Shown: piece after piece, positions 13,076 to 24,040 of the stretch
How positions within the stretch are numbered: position 1 is the stretch's first letter
How the letters are laid out: each line of letters starts with the position of its first letter
Assembly: GCA_035582835.1 (NCBI GenBank)
Contig: JAYKAV010000422.1
Coordinates: 1,384,754-1,448,753 of the forward strand
Length of the DNA: 64,000 nucleotides
Origin: Phoebastria nigripes
Taxonomy: Eukaryota > Chordata > Aves > Procellariiformes > Diomedeidae
Direction: 5' to 3'
The notes under the pieces: model-generated
Database searches by the model: none
What the model saw: only the letters and a program-made list of their open reading frames with translations
What the model was told of the DNA's origin: nothing
Translations under genes and position numbers: made by a program

Positions 13076-13093
13076 CAAACAAACAAACAAAAA
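13076..13093. repeat. (CAAA)n tract forming the exon 2 polypyrimidine tract
   Basis: On the plus strand this reads as repeated CAAA units ending in an A run. On the minus strand it is CTTTTTGTTTGTTTGTTTGAAG, so it is the pyrimidine tract immediately before AOAH exon 2. Changes in repeat number would alter the strength of this splice site. Confidence 0.85.
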
Positions 13094-15404
13094 GAGCGAA
13101 TACGGTTATCTGTGAAGTGTGATGAAGCACCCCGTGCCATAGAAGTATTTCAGGCATCGTTGGGCATTTCATTTCTTGAGATGCTCCATGGCAGATGAGT
13201 GTTCAAGGGGAAAAAATATCTGTGAATTTCTGTCTTTATTCAAAACCTGTAAGTTATCACAGAGAGGATGCTGATGCCAGAGGAGCGCACAAAACAGCCT
13301 GGCTCCTACAGCACTGGATGTTGCTCCTGAAAAAACGATTTTCCATCCTTTCAAGGATGAAAATCAAGAAGCTGGGGGGACAACCACTGTTACAACTGCC
13401 TGCTTGGCCACCTGCTCTCTCATTATTTCTCACAAGAAAAAAGGCACAGGTCTGTATTTGATAGGACTTCTATACCTCTCCACACAAGCCACACAGAGAG
13501 CTATCAAAACTGAAAAACAAATGGGTGTGACTGCCTGCAGAAGAGATGTCATGAAGCAGATGTATGTGCTGACCGCCACAAAGCATCCATGGCATCATTT
13601 CTTCACAGATTTTCCTCTGAAGCCCAGCAGTGCTTGGCATGCACAGGGCTGCTGGGCCCAGCTACACATTTGCTAAAGNCAAAATGTCTTTAGAGTTCAT
13701 TCCGCTTTCCTTCTGTGGTTGGAANGAAACCATTTCCTATGACCTACAAAGATGGTTATTTCTCATCACTAATCTGGGTGTGAGCAGGGCTAAAGCCTAG
13801 TTGCTCCTTGGACTAGCTGTGGCTGAGACCCAAGAACTTGCACACCAGAATGAAGCGTTTCTTGAGATGTGTAGCACTTTTTCTGATATTTTTGGGATGA
13901 AGTAGGTTCAATGTGATTCCCACATAGCACTCATTCAAAATCCACGTGATGACAATAAGTGGTTCATTTCAAGTCGATTTTAAATTGCTGTAGGCCAGCA
14001 TTGTGCTCTCTCTTTCTATAGTGGCTTCACCATTTCATAAAGAAGCCACATTTGGTGATGCAACGTCTGACCAGTATAGTCAGACCTGGCAGCCACAGTG
14101 AGGTCCGTGCCTGGACTCAGAACCTGTGTAACAGAGGTGGGTCTCCCAGGCAGCCAGGAGACAAGGAGCCAGGATGCCAGTTTCCAGCTGCCTGNATAAA
14201 GATTTCTCTTTGAAATCCCGGTAGCTGAGCCCTGTTTCCTCCCCTCTGCAAGAAATCTCAGCTTTCAGGACTTGCTCTGACACAGTCTGGAAATGGAGGT
14301 GAGCTGCAGCATTTGGATGTGGTTGCAGATCCACCTTTTTCCAAAGCTCAAGAGCATTAATGTTCAGGTTTTCAGACTGGCACAACTTTTCACAGTGAGC
14401 TTTTAAATTCCTTCCAAGTACCCCTGCCTATGTGCTATTAAATCAAAGTGCTGTTTTCCAACGTAAATAACTTTGATGCTCCTGTGGATCAAGTAGCAAG
14501 TCAAAGAGGAGGTAATACAATTGGAACTTGCTGTAAAACCAATATCTCTGAGTCTTCTATTACTTCTTCTACCCCAAATACAGTAATCCAGTGGAAATTA
14601 CAGTGAACTTGCCACCTCTTTTGCAGGGATAAAAGCCCACTTCTCCATACTTATTAAATAAAACGCTCACTCAAAGTCCTCTGCAGAATGATTTATAGAG
14701 CATGCTAAGAGCCATTACCTCCAGACAGCCTAAAAGAATAGGAAAATAAATGGAGACAGCTACAACCAAGAAAAAACCCTGAAGCAAGTCATTCCTTCTT
14801 CCCTCTCCCTCTCCCAATAATAGCCACAGGCTAGCCCAAGGAATTAACAGTTAATTAAAACACAATAGCTCATTTTAAAAAAAAAAAAAAAATGATAAAG
14901 ACCCAAGCTAAAACCAAAGGGGACATCCAAGCTGGAGGGTAAAGCATGCTCAGGACTTGGGCTCAAAGAACAGCCTAGGGCCATCTGGTCCCTGCTTAAC
15001 CATTAGCAGGTGCCTTGGCACAGCCTTATCCCGTGCCATGCTCCAGACAATGCTTGTGCTTGTGCTAGGGACCAGTCCCCAGAGCACATTTGGATGAGGA
15101 CACCCAGTCGAGGCAGGGAGGAGTTGAGGGGTGCAAGAGACTTCAGTTGTTTGGGTGCAAGCCATGCCCTGCACTGGCCCCAGAGACAGAAAACAGACCC
15201 TGGCTTGTTTGCAAGGGTAGCGTGGGCATAGCCACACTGGACCGACTCCACTGCTTAGTGCTGAGATGGCAGTACACATCCTAAAACACGCTGGAAACAC
15301 ACCTAAAAGGCACTGTATAACTTGGTTCTTACAAGGCCATATTATTAACACACACAAGCAACCTACAGACAACCAAAACTACCCTTCCCCTGCCTTCTAT
15401 GTCT

Positions 15405-15480
15405 GTTTTATTCATGAGGGTGGAGGCTCAGAAAAATTAAATGACCAAAATGATGCCTTAACCACAAAATCACATATTCT
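15405..15480. repeat. Possible MIR-like SINE fragment
   Basis: The stretch 'gaggctcagaaaaattaaat' followed by 'gacc' resembles the MIR core 'gaggctcagagaggttaagtgac'. This is a memory-based match to a short, degenerate motif, with no clear boundaries. A repeat-library search would be decisive. Confidence 0.3.
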
Positions 15481-16587
15481 TTCTGTGCCTTCCTTTCTTC
15501 TCTTACCAAGGTCAGGCCTTCATCTAACAACCTTGCTGTCTAGAAGTCAGACAGACAAAAAGGAGTCCAAGCAGAAAGATGGGAAGGAGCTAGTCTTTTG
15601 ATATTTTCTAAAGGAGACAGCTTTTGTTGTTTTACCTCTCATTCTTTTGCACCAGGAGCTTGAGGAAGCTATGAATGAGGATGTGCCAGCGCTTAGCAGA
15701 CATGGGTCCAGGAGTCCATGAGGGGTGAAGATAAGGAGGAGAGAAGGAAACTCAGGAGACACTGAGGTTAGCAATGTTAGCAGAGGAAAATGCTTCAGTG
15801 GGCAGAGGAGCTGGGAGAGCACAGTCCCCAAAACACAGGCTGAAGCAGAACTGAGTACAGGGGCAAGTGGGCAACAGTGATGGAGTGGATGCCAATGCAG
15901 CTTGAGGAGTAGGACGGCCTGACCAGACTGCAAAATTGAAAGCCTGGATGCAAAGCGAGGGAAAAGCCCCCACTGTGAGCACAGGCGTGAGCTCAGAAAC
16001 AGGGGGGCAGGTGAAAACCGGAGGGATCTGGGATGTCATGTCCCTGAGGCTCAGTAACCCATCACGCCAGGGAGCTGACAGCATCACTGGCTGCAGCAGA
16101 GAGAAATGATGCTCATTTTGCCTGTGCTATGTAACCCAGCGCTCCTGCACCTTCAGCNGGAACCTGCCAGCACACTTTGCAGAGAGGACAGAGTCCTTCT
16201 CTCTTGGTCCCCAGCTCCCCTGTCCCCCCCTGGGGCTGCCTCTTTCACCTGCCCTGCTTGCTGGGCATCCCTGCCAAGCGGCATGGGAACAGGGGGCTCT
16301 GGCTGGGTCCAGCTTTCTAAAAGTCTGTCTTCCACCTCCAGCACCCCCTCAGCCTCTGCGGGACCAGAGGGTGCCGTGCACTGTGGCAACGAAGCTTGCA
16401 AACAGCTGCTGGTGGGAGCGGGACGCTGCCCGCCTCCCCCCGCCGCCCGCACCACAGCTTGTGTTTCCTGTGTCGTGGCGGATCTGCTCCAGCCGCGAGC
16501 AGAAATCAACCTCCACAATGTCTCTGCTTTCAGTTACAGCATCCTCGGATGCCAAAATGTTGGCTCCAGCTCTGCAAGGAGCAATTT

Positions 16588-16768
16588 TATTTCAGTGTAA
16601 AAGCTGGCCTGATAAAAACATTGATGCAACAAGTCGACCCTCTCGCAATGGGAGAGACCAGCTCACAACATGGCCCCGCGCCTTCCCCGGCAGACGAGGA
16701 AAGAGCTTGCCTCTGGCTGCAGCGCTTAGCCCTGCCGCACCTCAGTGCACCGCTTTTACACTGAAATA
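16588..16768. mobile_element. Candidate MITE-like element with perfect inverted ends
   Basis: The segment begins with TATTTCAGTGTAAAAGC (16588-16604) and ends with its exact reverse complement, GCTTTTACACTGAAATA (16752-16768). If the outermost TA on each side is read as the target site, the element is 177 bp (16590-16766) with 15-bp terminal inverted repeats flanked by TA, as expected for a non-autonomous Tc1/mariner-type element. The interior is GC-rich and has no coding potential. A chance hairpin or a conserved structured element is the alternative. A single copy cannot prove mobility. Confidence 0.35.
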
Positions 16769-19700
16769 GAGTTATTAACCCCAAATGCAGGCTTAGCAGC
16801 CTGCCTAATGATTTGTCTCAGGGTGGGGGTGCAAAGAGGCTCTTCTGTCTCTGACTCAGACATTGCCCCCATGACTCTCATTTTCATTATCACAGTGAGG
16901 TCTTCTTTTCTCCAGTAGAGTCGGTGCAGAGAAAGGGGCTTATGGACAAACAGCTCAAGTGCTCAAAATCCAAGAAGTTGGGCCAAGGATAAAAATACCC
17001 CTTGTGCTTCCATTTCCTCTGTTATATGAGAAGACAGTCTCCACCGAAGATGTGAGTTTCTCTCTCATGTTTGTCAAAGTACCACAGAGGGGAGGAAAAA
17101 AAAAAGCTATTTTTGGTTCAGCTCTGCAGAATAGAAACAGAATTCTTAATCACAAACACAATCATGCAGGTAACCCTACTCATGGAGCGGTCTCCCAGCA
17201 ATTAAATGGAAATTTTTCATGTTGATTAAGTCAGTTAGACACTTTTGTGTCTATTGAACCAGGCCCAAAGGGAGATTTGCNTCGCATGAGAATTAACGGA
17301 GCCATTGCTGAGTTTGTGCAGTACTTAATGCAGTACCTTGGGCTACTAGATGCTATATGAATATAAATAACAATAATAATAGCCTGACTACTTGGGAAAA
17401 ACCCAGAGAGCTGAACTTCAAACTGTTTGCTCTCATAAACTAATCTTTACTATCACAGACAGGATGCTTCTGGTCACGCTATTACACCCTCCCCGCCTCG
17501 GGCACCCACAGACCACATCTCGGCTATTCAAATGCTACCCCGCAAATGCACTTATTCCAGATGAAATGCTACGCTTCANGGGACAAGACGATAAAGAAAG
17601 TCTTGACTGATTTTGAAAGGGGTCTGTGGTTCCAGTTGGGACATCCTCAGCCTCAGGCCCCGTGGCTGAAGTCTCTGGACCTGAATTTGGGGAGTCTTCC
17701 AGCCCTCCAGTGGGAAAGGTGCTCTTGGGAATGCGTGCCACCAATGTGTGCCNTCGGCTGATGGGCTGTCTGTTTCCCCCATCTACCTGGGCTTTTATCA
17801 GGTGCCCTTGGTCCACCTCTCTACTTCTCGTGGTCTGCTGGCACCTCTTATTGCCCNGCCATGGGCCATGCCCCAGGGGACGCCTGCTTATGTTTGGGCT
17901 CTGCTGGCCTCAAAGCCTTTCATTTAGACTGATGTCATCAGGAGCAGTTTTTGGGCTGGAGATTGTAAATTACTCAGGAAAAGGGTTGAACCTTGGGAGG
18001 AGGAATGTGTAAGGGGACTCACATTCCAGGGAGTCTAACCCACCCAGGCTCCCTGTTTGTTTGGATAAAAACACGTTCCCCCCAGTAATTCAGATTTATC
18101 CTTTAGGAGAAGCTATCTATCTCCTGTGTTGGGCTATAGGTAAAACCTCAAGAGGTTAGTGTCTATAAATTAAAGTTAACTCAGTCTATCCTCACTCCTA
18201 CTACAAACTGCTCTCTTTTTAATCATATATGTCATCTTCCTCTGGATTTAGTGGCAGAAAAAGAATTCACTGTTGGCTGCAGCATAAGAAGACACTACCC
18301 TCTAACGAAATCAAGAGAAATCTACCNGCACACCAAATATCATCAGAAATGCTAACCAGTTATCCTAGCCTTTAATGGGTCTTAATTCTGCTGGCTAAAA
18401 ATGGAAAATAATTAGTTAGCTAAAAAGGACAGGGGGAAATCAGCTGTCTTCGACTGTAGATATCTCACTGCTTTAATTACTTATGATGCGTGTGAGAATA
18501 TAAACTTTTTAATACTCTGGCATCAGTAGAAAAGCACTTCCAGATCTGGACAGTCATTAGCAACTATTACTTGCTTTTAATTTAGTAGATATTTAGATGC
18601 AATTTATTTCTCATCATGAACCGGGCACGTATAAGGCAATGTAGATAGGCTTCATAACAAAAGGTTAAAAACAGCTCTAAATTTTTTATAGTTGCAGATG
18701 ATTTTCTTTAGAAACAAGTTTCAAGAAATCGACTCTGCTGTTGCACTTCAGTAATAGGTTTCAATGCCTTGACAGGCTGAAGGATGTTTTCTCTGGAAGA
18801 AATTCATTGGTATTATAATGCCTAACAGCCATTAGAAACTAGGCTCTGGTATTAATAAAATGCCTGTCTCTCTTAGCGATAGTTTGTCCCATCTGCTATT
18901 AATTTCTGAAAAGATAAGAGAAAACCATAACCATTTTGGCTCAGCAGCAGTAATCTGAAAACTCACATGTCAGGAAGTACTTCTCTCCATGTATTTGAAA
19001 ATAGTGTGCAATAATAAAATGACATTTCCAATACGCTTGGGAAAAAAAATCATACCCCAATAATAAAATCAGAGCTAGAGAAATTCATTTCTTAGCTGTG
19101 AAGCCTCTGGCAGTTTGAGCAGACTATTTAACTTAATCCACTTCTGCCGCGCACATTTGAAAGGCTCTATAATTAGAATTATACCTAGGGATGTCAAGAG
19201 GTGTCTGGATAGTGAAAGCTGCCTCTCTAAGTTTCAGATTTGTAGATATATTTGTCCGAGTAAAACTCTGGGAGTTAAATGGGATTTCTGGCACCTGGCA
19301 CATCATCCTTTGCCATCCTTTGCTCACCTTCCTGGGTGCTGGAGATCTTTCTTGCCCCTCCAGCCATATCGCTGTTCCCCAGCCATAAATTAAACGTANC
19401 CCCTGGAGCACAAGGAGGAAATAAGCCCAAAAAAGTGGCCTTGGACACAAACAGCTCTCTGCAAATCCTGCTGGCCAGGCTGTGGTCACCCTGCTCGCTC
19501 CCGGTGGAGCAGAAGCTGGAGCCTCGCTTGGCGAAGCAGCAAACCTCTGCCTCAAAAATCTATCTGCAGCAGCAAGCCCCTGTATAAATGAACCCATCTA
19601 TCACATTCCTGGTTTTATATAGAAGATGGAGGTTTTCCCAAAACACAGTCTTTGCTTCTTCAATTTATAGGTGATCATAGGCTNCAATGCATCTCTTAAA

Positions 19701-22534
19701 GCCTACAGACGAGGAGTCCCCAGAGCCTGTCTACAAAAGACGACACTGCTACTCCTCGTGCAGATGCTGTTGATCTGGCATAAAAACACCTCTTTCCAAA
19801 TTAATCTAATCCAGTTCCAGTTCAACCTGGAACAAGACATTCCTGTTTGAAATAAGAGCATTCACATGGTGACCTAATAAGAAATAAGGTTTTCTCCTCT
19901 GAGCTGGGGACATGCGTGTGGGTATTCTAGGTGCAGGCAGACCATGCATATGCAAAATTACAATACAGGAATGTTTTCTTTTTCACTATATATTGCTTTC
20001 CTAATACCTCCCAATACACATTTTGCCTTCTTTTGCTGCTTCTCAGCACNGAGCTGATACTTGCAAAGAAAGGCCCTTTATAACCTCAAGATTTCATTCT
20101 AGCGTGGCAATAATTCAGCTCAAATGACATAACTGTATATGCAAAGTTAGGACAGTTATTTTCCCATATACAGCCAGAGGATTTGTTGCTTTGAGAGGTA
20201 ATTTAGAAAGGGATCTGAGTGTAGAAGTCTTTTAACTCAGACTTTGCTTTCTATTCCATTTACAGTGTTAATGTATTTCATAGAGATACTGAAGTGATGG
20301 AATATAATTATAGGTATCCATATTCAAATATGTTGGCACATACAAGACCTTTTCCCCCTAAATTTGCTAAGCGTCATAAAATATCTTGGAAATGCTAAAT
20401 GGTACACTATTACCAAACCTGTCACTGGGCATAAAATTATATATAGTATACTGGCTAAAGACATTTTTGAAATATTAATATCAATATAGGAGTATTTTGA
20501 GTGCATTGTAGCTCTGTAACAAAACCAGCAAACCCTGGAATATCAATTATTATTTCCGTTGCTCATGCAATAGCAGTGAGCCACTTCAGACCCCTAACCT
20601 CAGAGCTCTATTCATTCATTATTGTTTCCTTAAGACACCCAATGAAGACTCTGATACAGTTATGCCAGTACAGAAAATTCAGTTTCCATCTAATGGAAGA
20701 CTCTGGTATCCATACCTGCCAGCCAAATGTATCCCTAGTGTTCCCTACANCACACTTTAAAGAGCCCTATTTAACAAAATCTATAACCCCAGGCATTTCC
20801 GATGGCAATGCTTTCTGCATTAATTAATAGGAAAAAAAAGTGTATGTATGTGTGCCATTAACATATTTTTCTTTTCCAAATCAGGAAAGGGTATTAAAAA
20901 TTTACTGAAGCCTGAACGGTGGCAGGGGGAGTTAATGTAACTGGATAACTTCATCCTTGTTGCAAAGGTTTGACCATTTTAAGATTCTGAATGCACAAAA
21001 CTTGTTTCAGATATACACTTCCTAAAACCACTGAAAGTGATTGCCTTAAACATAAGCAGAAGTTCTGTATAGGGCTAACATATGAACAAGAGTGGGAGGC
21101 ACACACGTTGTGGCAATCAGCAACCAAACAGACCATCAATACTAGATAAATAGGATTATCAAAGAAAACTTATACTAAAGGCAAGCATCAGTAACGTAAA
21201 ACATGCAAGACTACCCATGTCTACAAATGCACATATAAATATACATGATTGTGTATTTACACACACACACATGTATATATGTTGGTATGCTAAGCACACC
21301 TTTTTATTGTGATCAATAGATATATTTGCATTTTACAGCCATAAACTTTCCATAAGACTTGGGGTGATTTTGAAACTGAAATTTTTCCCATCAGTTGCTG
21401 AAAAATATGAATCCCTGTAGAAAATATTCCTATTTTAATAGTTGCTTTAGTATCTCTACTGTACTACTNACATGCCTGTGGTTTTTCTATCCAAAGTATA
21501 ATCATAGGAAAAAATGTTATGGTCAAATTTGGTATTTATTACTGATCATCAGGCCAAATTTTGCCACTGAGTAAACTGAGCAATGTCGGTGAAGCNAACA
21601 GAGGTGCTGCGGCTTGGCACTGGTTTAACTGTAATCAAAGTCGATTCCCAGCCTTTCAGAGTAAAATACATTGTGGTGCTACATTGATATTGGGCATGGC
21701 CTTTTTACAGAACTCATTGAGCTGTAAATTATACGTTCTGTCATGGTGCCTCCCCAGACAATATGTGCACAGCCACTTTGTCTGAGTGCAGTTATTAAAA
21801 GCCTCCGACTCCATTTGGCATGTTCCATTGTGTGAAGTTATTGGGAACTCCAAATGCCACCGGTCCTGCTGCCACTCCGCAGGGCATATTTCATCCCTGC
21901 ACTCATGCACAGCTAGACGGAGGCAAACTGTTGAGGACGTTGACTATGACACAAATCAACACAGGTAGAGGTCGACGTTTTACGCTGCTGGGAAGCTCGG
22001 AAACATCCGTTCTTTAANGTAATGAGAGCTGAAAATATGTTTCAAAAACATCCCTCTTCATATGCTAGGAATTATGTGCTCATGGCTGAATGGAAGAGGT
22101 NACCTGCAAAGGTTGCTGAGAATGGCATTATATTGAGCACAAAGATGGNGAAATTTGCTTCCCCGGCTGCTGACCCACAGGATCTCCGCTCACTAGCAAA
22201 GAAGATGGAAAGCGCTGCTGTCCGGCTATATTGAGCGCTCCCTGACGAATCGCCTCATTCCAAAAAGGGCAGCCAAAGTTAATCACCAAAAGAGCAGGGC
22301 AGCCTGCTGCTGGGAAGAAAATAAATAAACCCTGCTATTTGCAAATGGTTCTCGCGGTCACAGCACAGAACCCCCGAAAAGCCGGCCTGGAAGAAGTCAT
22401 TTTACACAAGCCTCTGCCGTAGCAGCTGATCTATGGCACCTATGCCGTTCCGAAGGGACAGGGTAGACACAGATGTTAAGATCTCTAATGAGGTCTTCTA
22501 CAGCCTTCTCAGGAGCTGATGACAATGCTGACTT

Positions 22535-23770
22535 ATTACTACCATTAGAAAATTTTCTTCCTAACCTGAATGTCCCTGCTGGTATCCATTTCTGTTATTT
22601 CTTGCCATAGCTGTTACGAACCTGGAGAATAGATCACCCCTTTAATGTTTTTGAGGAATTATGTTTGAATTATTTTGAGGAATTATCATGTCTTTTCTCA
22701 AGTTTTTCATCTCTAGATTAATTAACTCTAATTTATTCAGTCTTTCTTTATAGCTTATGTTTGTTTTTCTCCAAAACCTCCTGTCAGTCTGCATCATTCT
22801 TGATGCACAGCCCCAAAAGGGAAGGCAGAAATTCCTCTGAGGCTTTGTCAATGCTGAGAAAGGTAGTGGGTTACTTCACATATCTTGCAAGCTAACTTCT
22901 GTTCACATATCGGTGTACGCAGTGTGTGCATTCGCACATGCCATCATTGTGCCACTACAAGACCAGATGACCTTCCCTAGGGATGCTACCCAGCCGGTAG
23001 TTCCTCATCCGCTACATGTGTCATTGACTATTTCTGCTGAAGTGCCTTCAATGTACTCATATTGAAATGATTTTTTTGGGGGGCAAGTACTCCAAGTTTT
23101 CAAGATTGTTTTGAATTTAATCCTGCCCTCCATTGTACTTGCAAACCTTTTCAGCTTTATATGAGCTGCTAATTTAATAGCACACTATTTCATTATCCTG
23201 GCTAATGAAAATATGGAATGATACTATGTTCAAAACAGAGATCCAAGAAAGACTTCATTTTATACATCCTTCCGCTTAGGGAGTGAGCCACTCGTAATTA
23301 CTTTCTGAACAAGGCCATCCACCAGTTTTGTCCTGCCCTGTAGAAACTTAATCAATGTCACATATCTCTCAGCCATTCGATTAGTGCTGAGGTGGTGCCA
23401 AAAGCCTTAGTAAAGTCCAGCTGTAACATCTACTACTTCTTCTGTGTCTACATGCCATTATCCCATCAGCAAAGAAAATTAGGTTGATCTGACACTGTTT
23501 CTCCTTGATAAATCCAGTGAGGCTCTTATATTTACTTTCGAAAGGTGCTTTTATAAAGTTTTATTAACTATTGCAGGATTTTTCTAGGAATTGATGTTCA
23601 ACAATTCCCCAAATTTCCTTTCTTCACCATGTTGAAGAGAGATGAATACAGCAGTTCCCTCCTGTCTTTCAGTGTCTCCCCTGCTTTCTGCATCCTCCAG
23701 GGCAGCCTCTGCCTCTCCTGAGGTTGCTTCAGATACTTCTGGATGAAGTCACCTTTGCTAGAGAACAGGA
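22535..23770 (-). mobile_element. Ancient CR1/L3-like LINE, 3' half, minus strand
   Basis: Read on the plus strand, the interval follows the reverse-complement order of the avian/reptilian CR1 3' part. First comes 'ttcttcctaacctgaatgt' (CR1 'ttcttcctaatatctaatct'), then 'ttctcaagtttttcatctc...attcagtctttctttatag' (the CR1 'ctcagcctgtcttcatag' stretch), then 'ggtgccaaaagccttagta' and 'aagtccagctg' (CR1 'gtcaaatgctttgcacaagtccag'), and finally the region encoding the middle of the reverse transcriptase. The element is heavily mutated, with stop codons throughout. I infer a dead, old insertion, probably older than the avian radiation. The exact subfamily and the ends are estimates by eye. Confidence 0.7.
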
Positions 23771-23959
23771 CAATTTGCAAAGACCCTTTAAGGGCTCTGT
23801 CGTAATTCGGGGTGGTGGGAGGTGTGGAGCAAAACCTTTAAAAATTAATCAGAAATAGAAAAATAAAGAACATGATCTTAGGTATGATGAAACATTAACA
23901 CCAGTGTCAACAGTTACCAGTGTTACTGTATATCTTTGGGTACCTTAACAGTAGCTTAA

Positions 23960-24040
23960 GTAAAACTTTGCTTGCCCTGTGAAATGAGCAATATTTTCCT
24001 CATTTAACAGATGGGGAATGTCAAAGACCTGAGTATCTGA
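23960..24040. repeat. Possible MIR-like SINE fragment
   Basis: The motif 'cctcatttaacagatgggga' resembles the MIR stretch 'ccccattttacagatgagga', which precedes the gaaactgaggc core. It is short and degenerate, and I give it only as a candidate. Confidence 0.3.

Noticed and set aside
14950..15372. 140-codon minus-strand frame in AOAH intron 1
   Set aside because: The composition looks random, it resembles no family I know, and it is not needed to join AOAH exons 1 and 2.
16106..16600. Open frames of 120-165 codons on both strands
   Set aside because: They are overlapping frames in a GC-rich intronic block with low-complexity peptides and an N inside one of them, with no recognisable protein.
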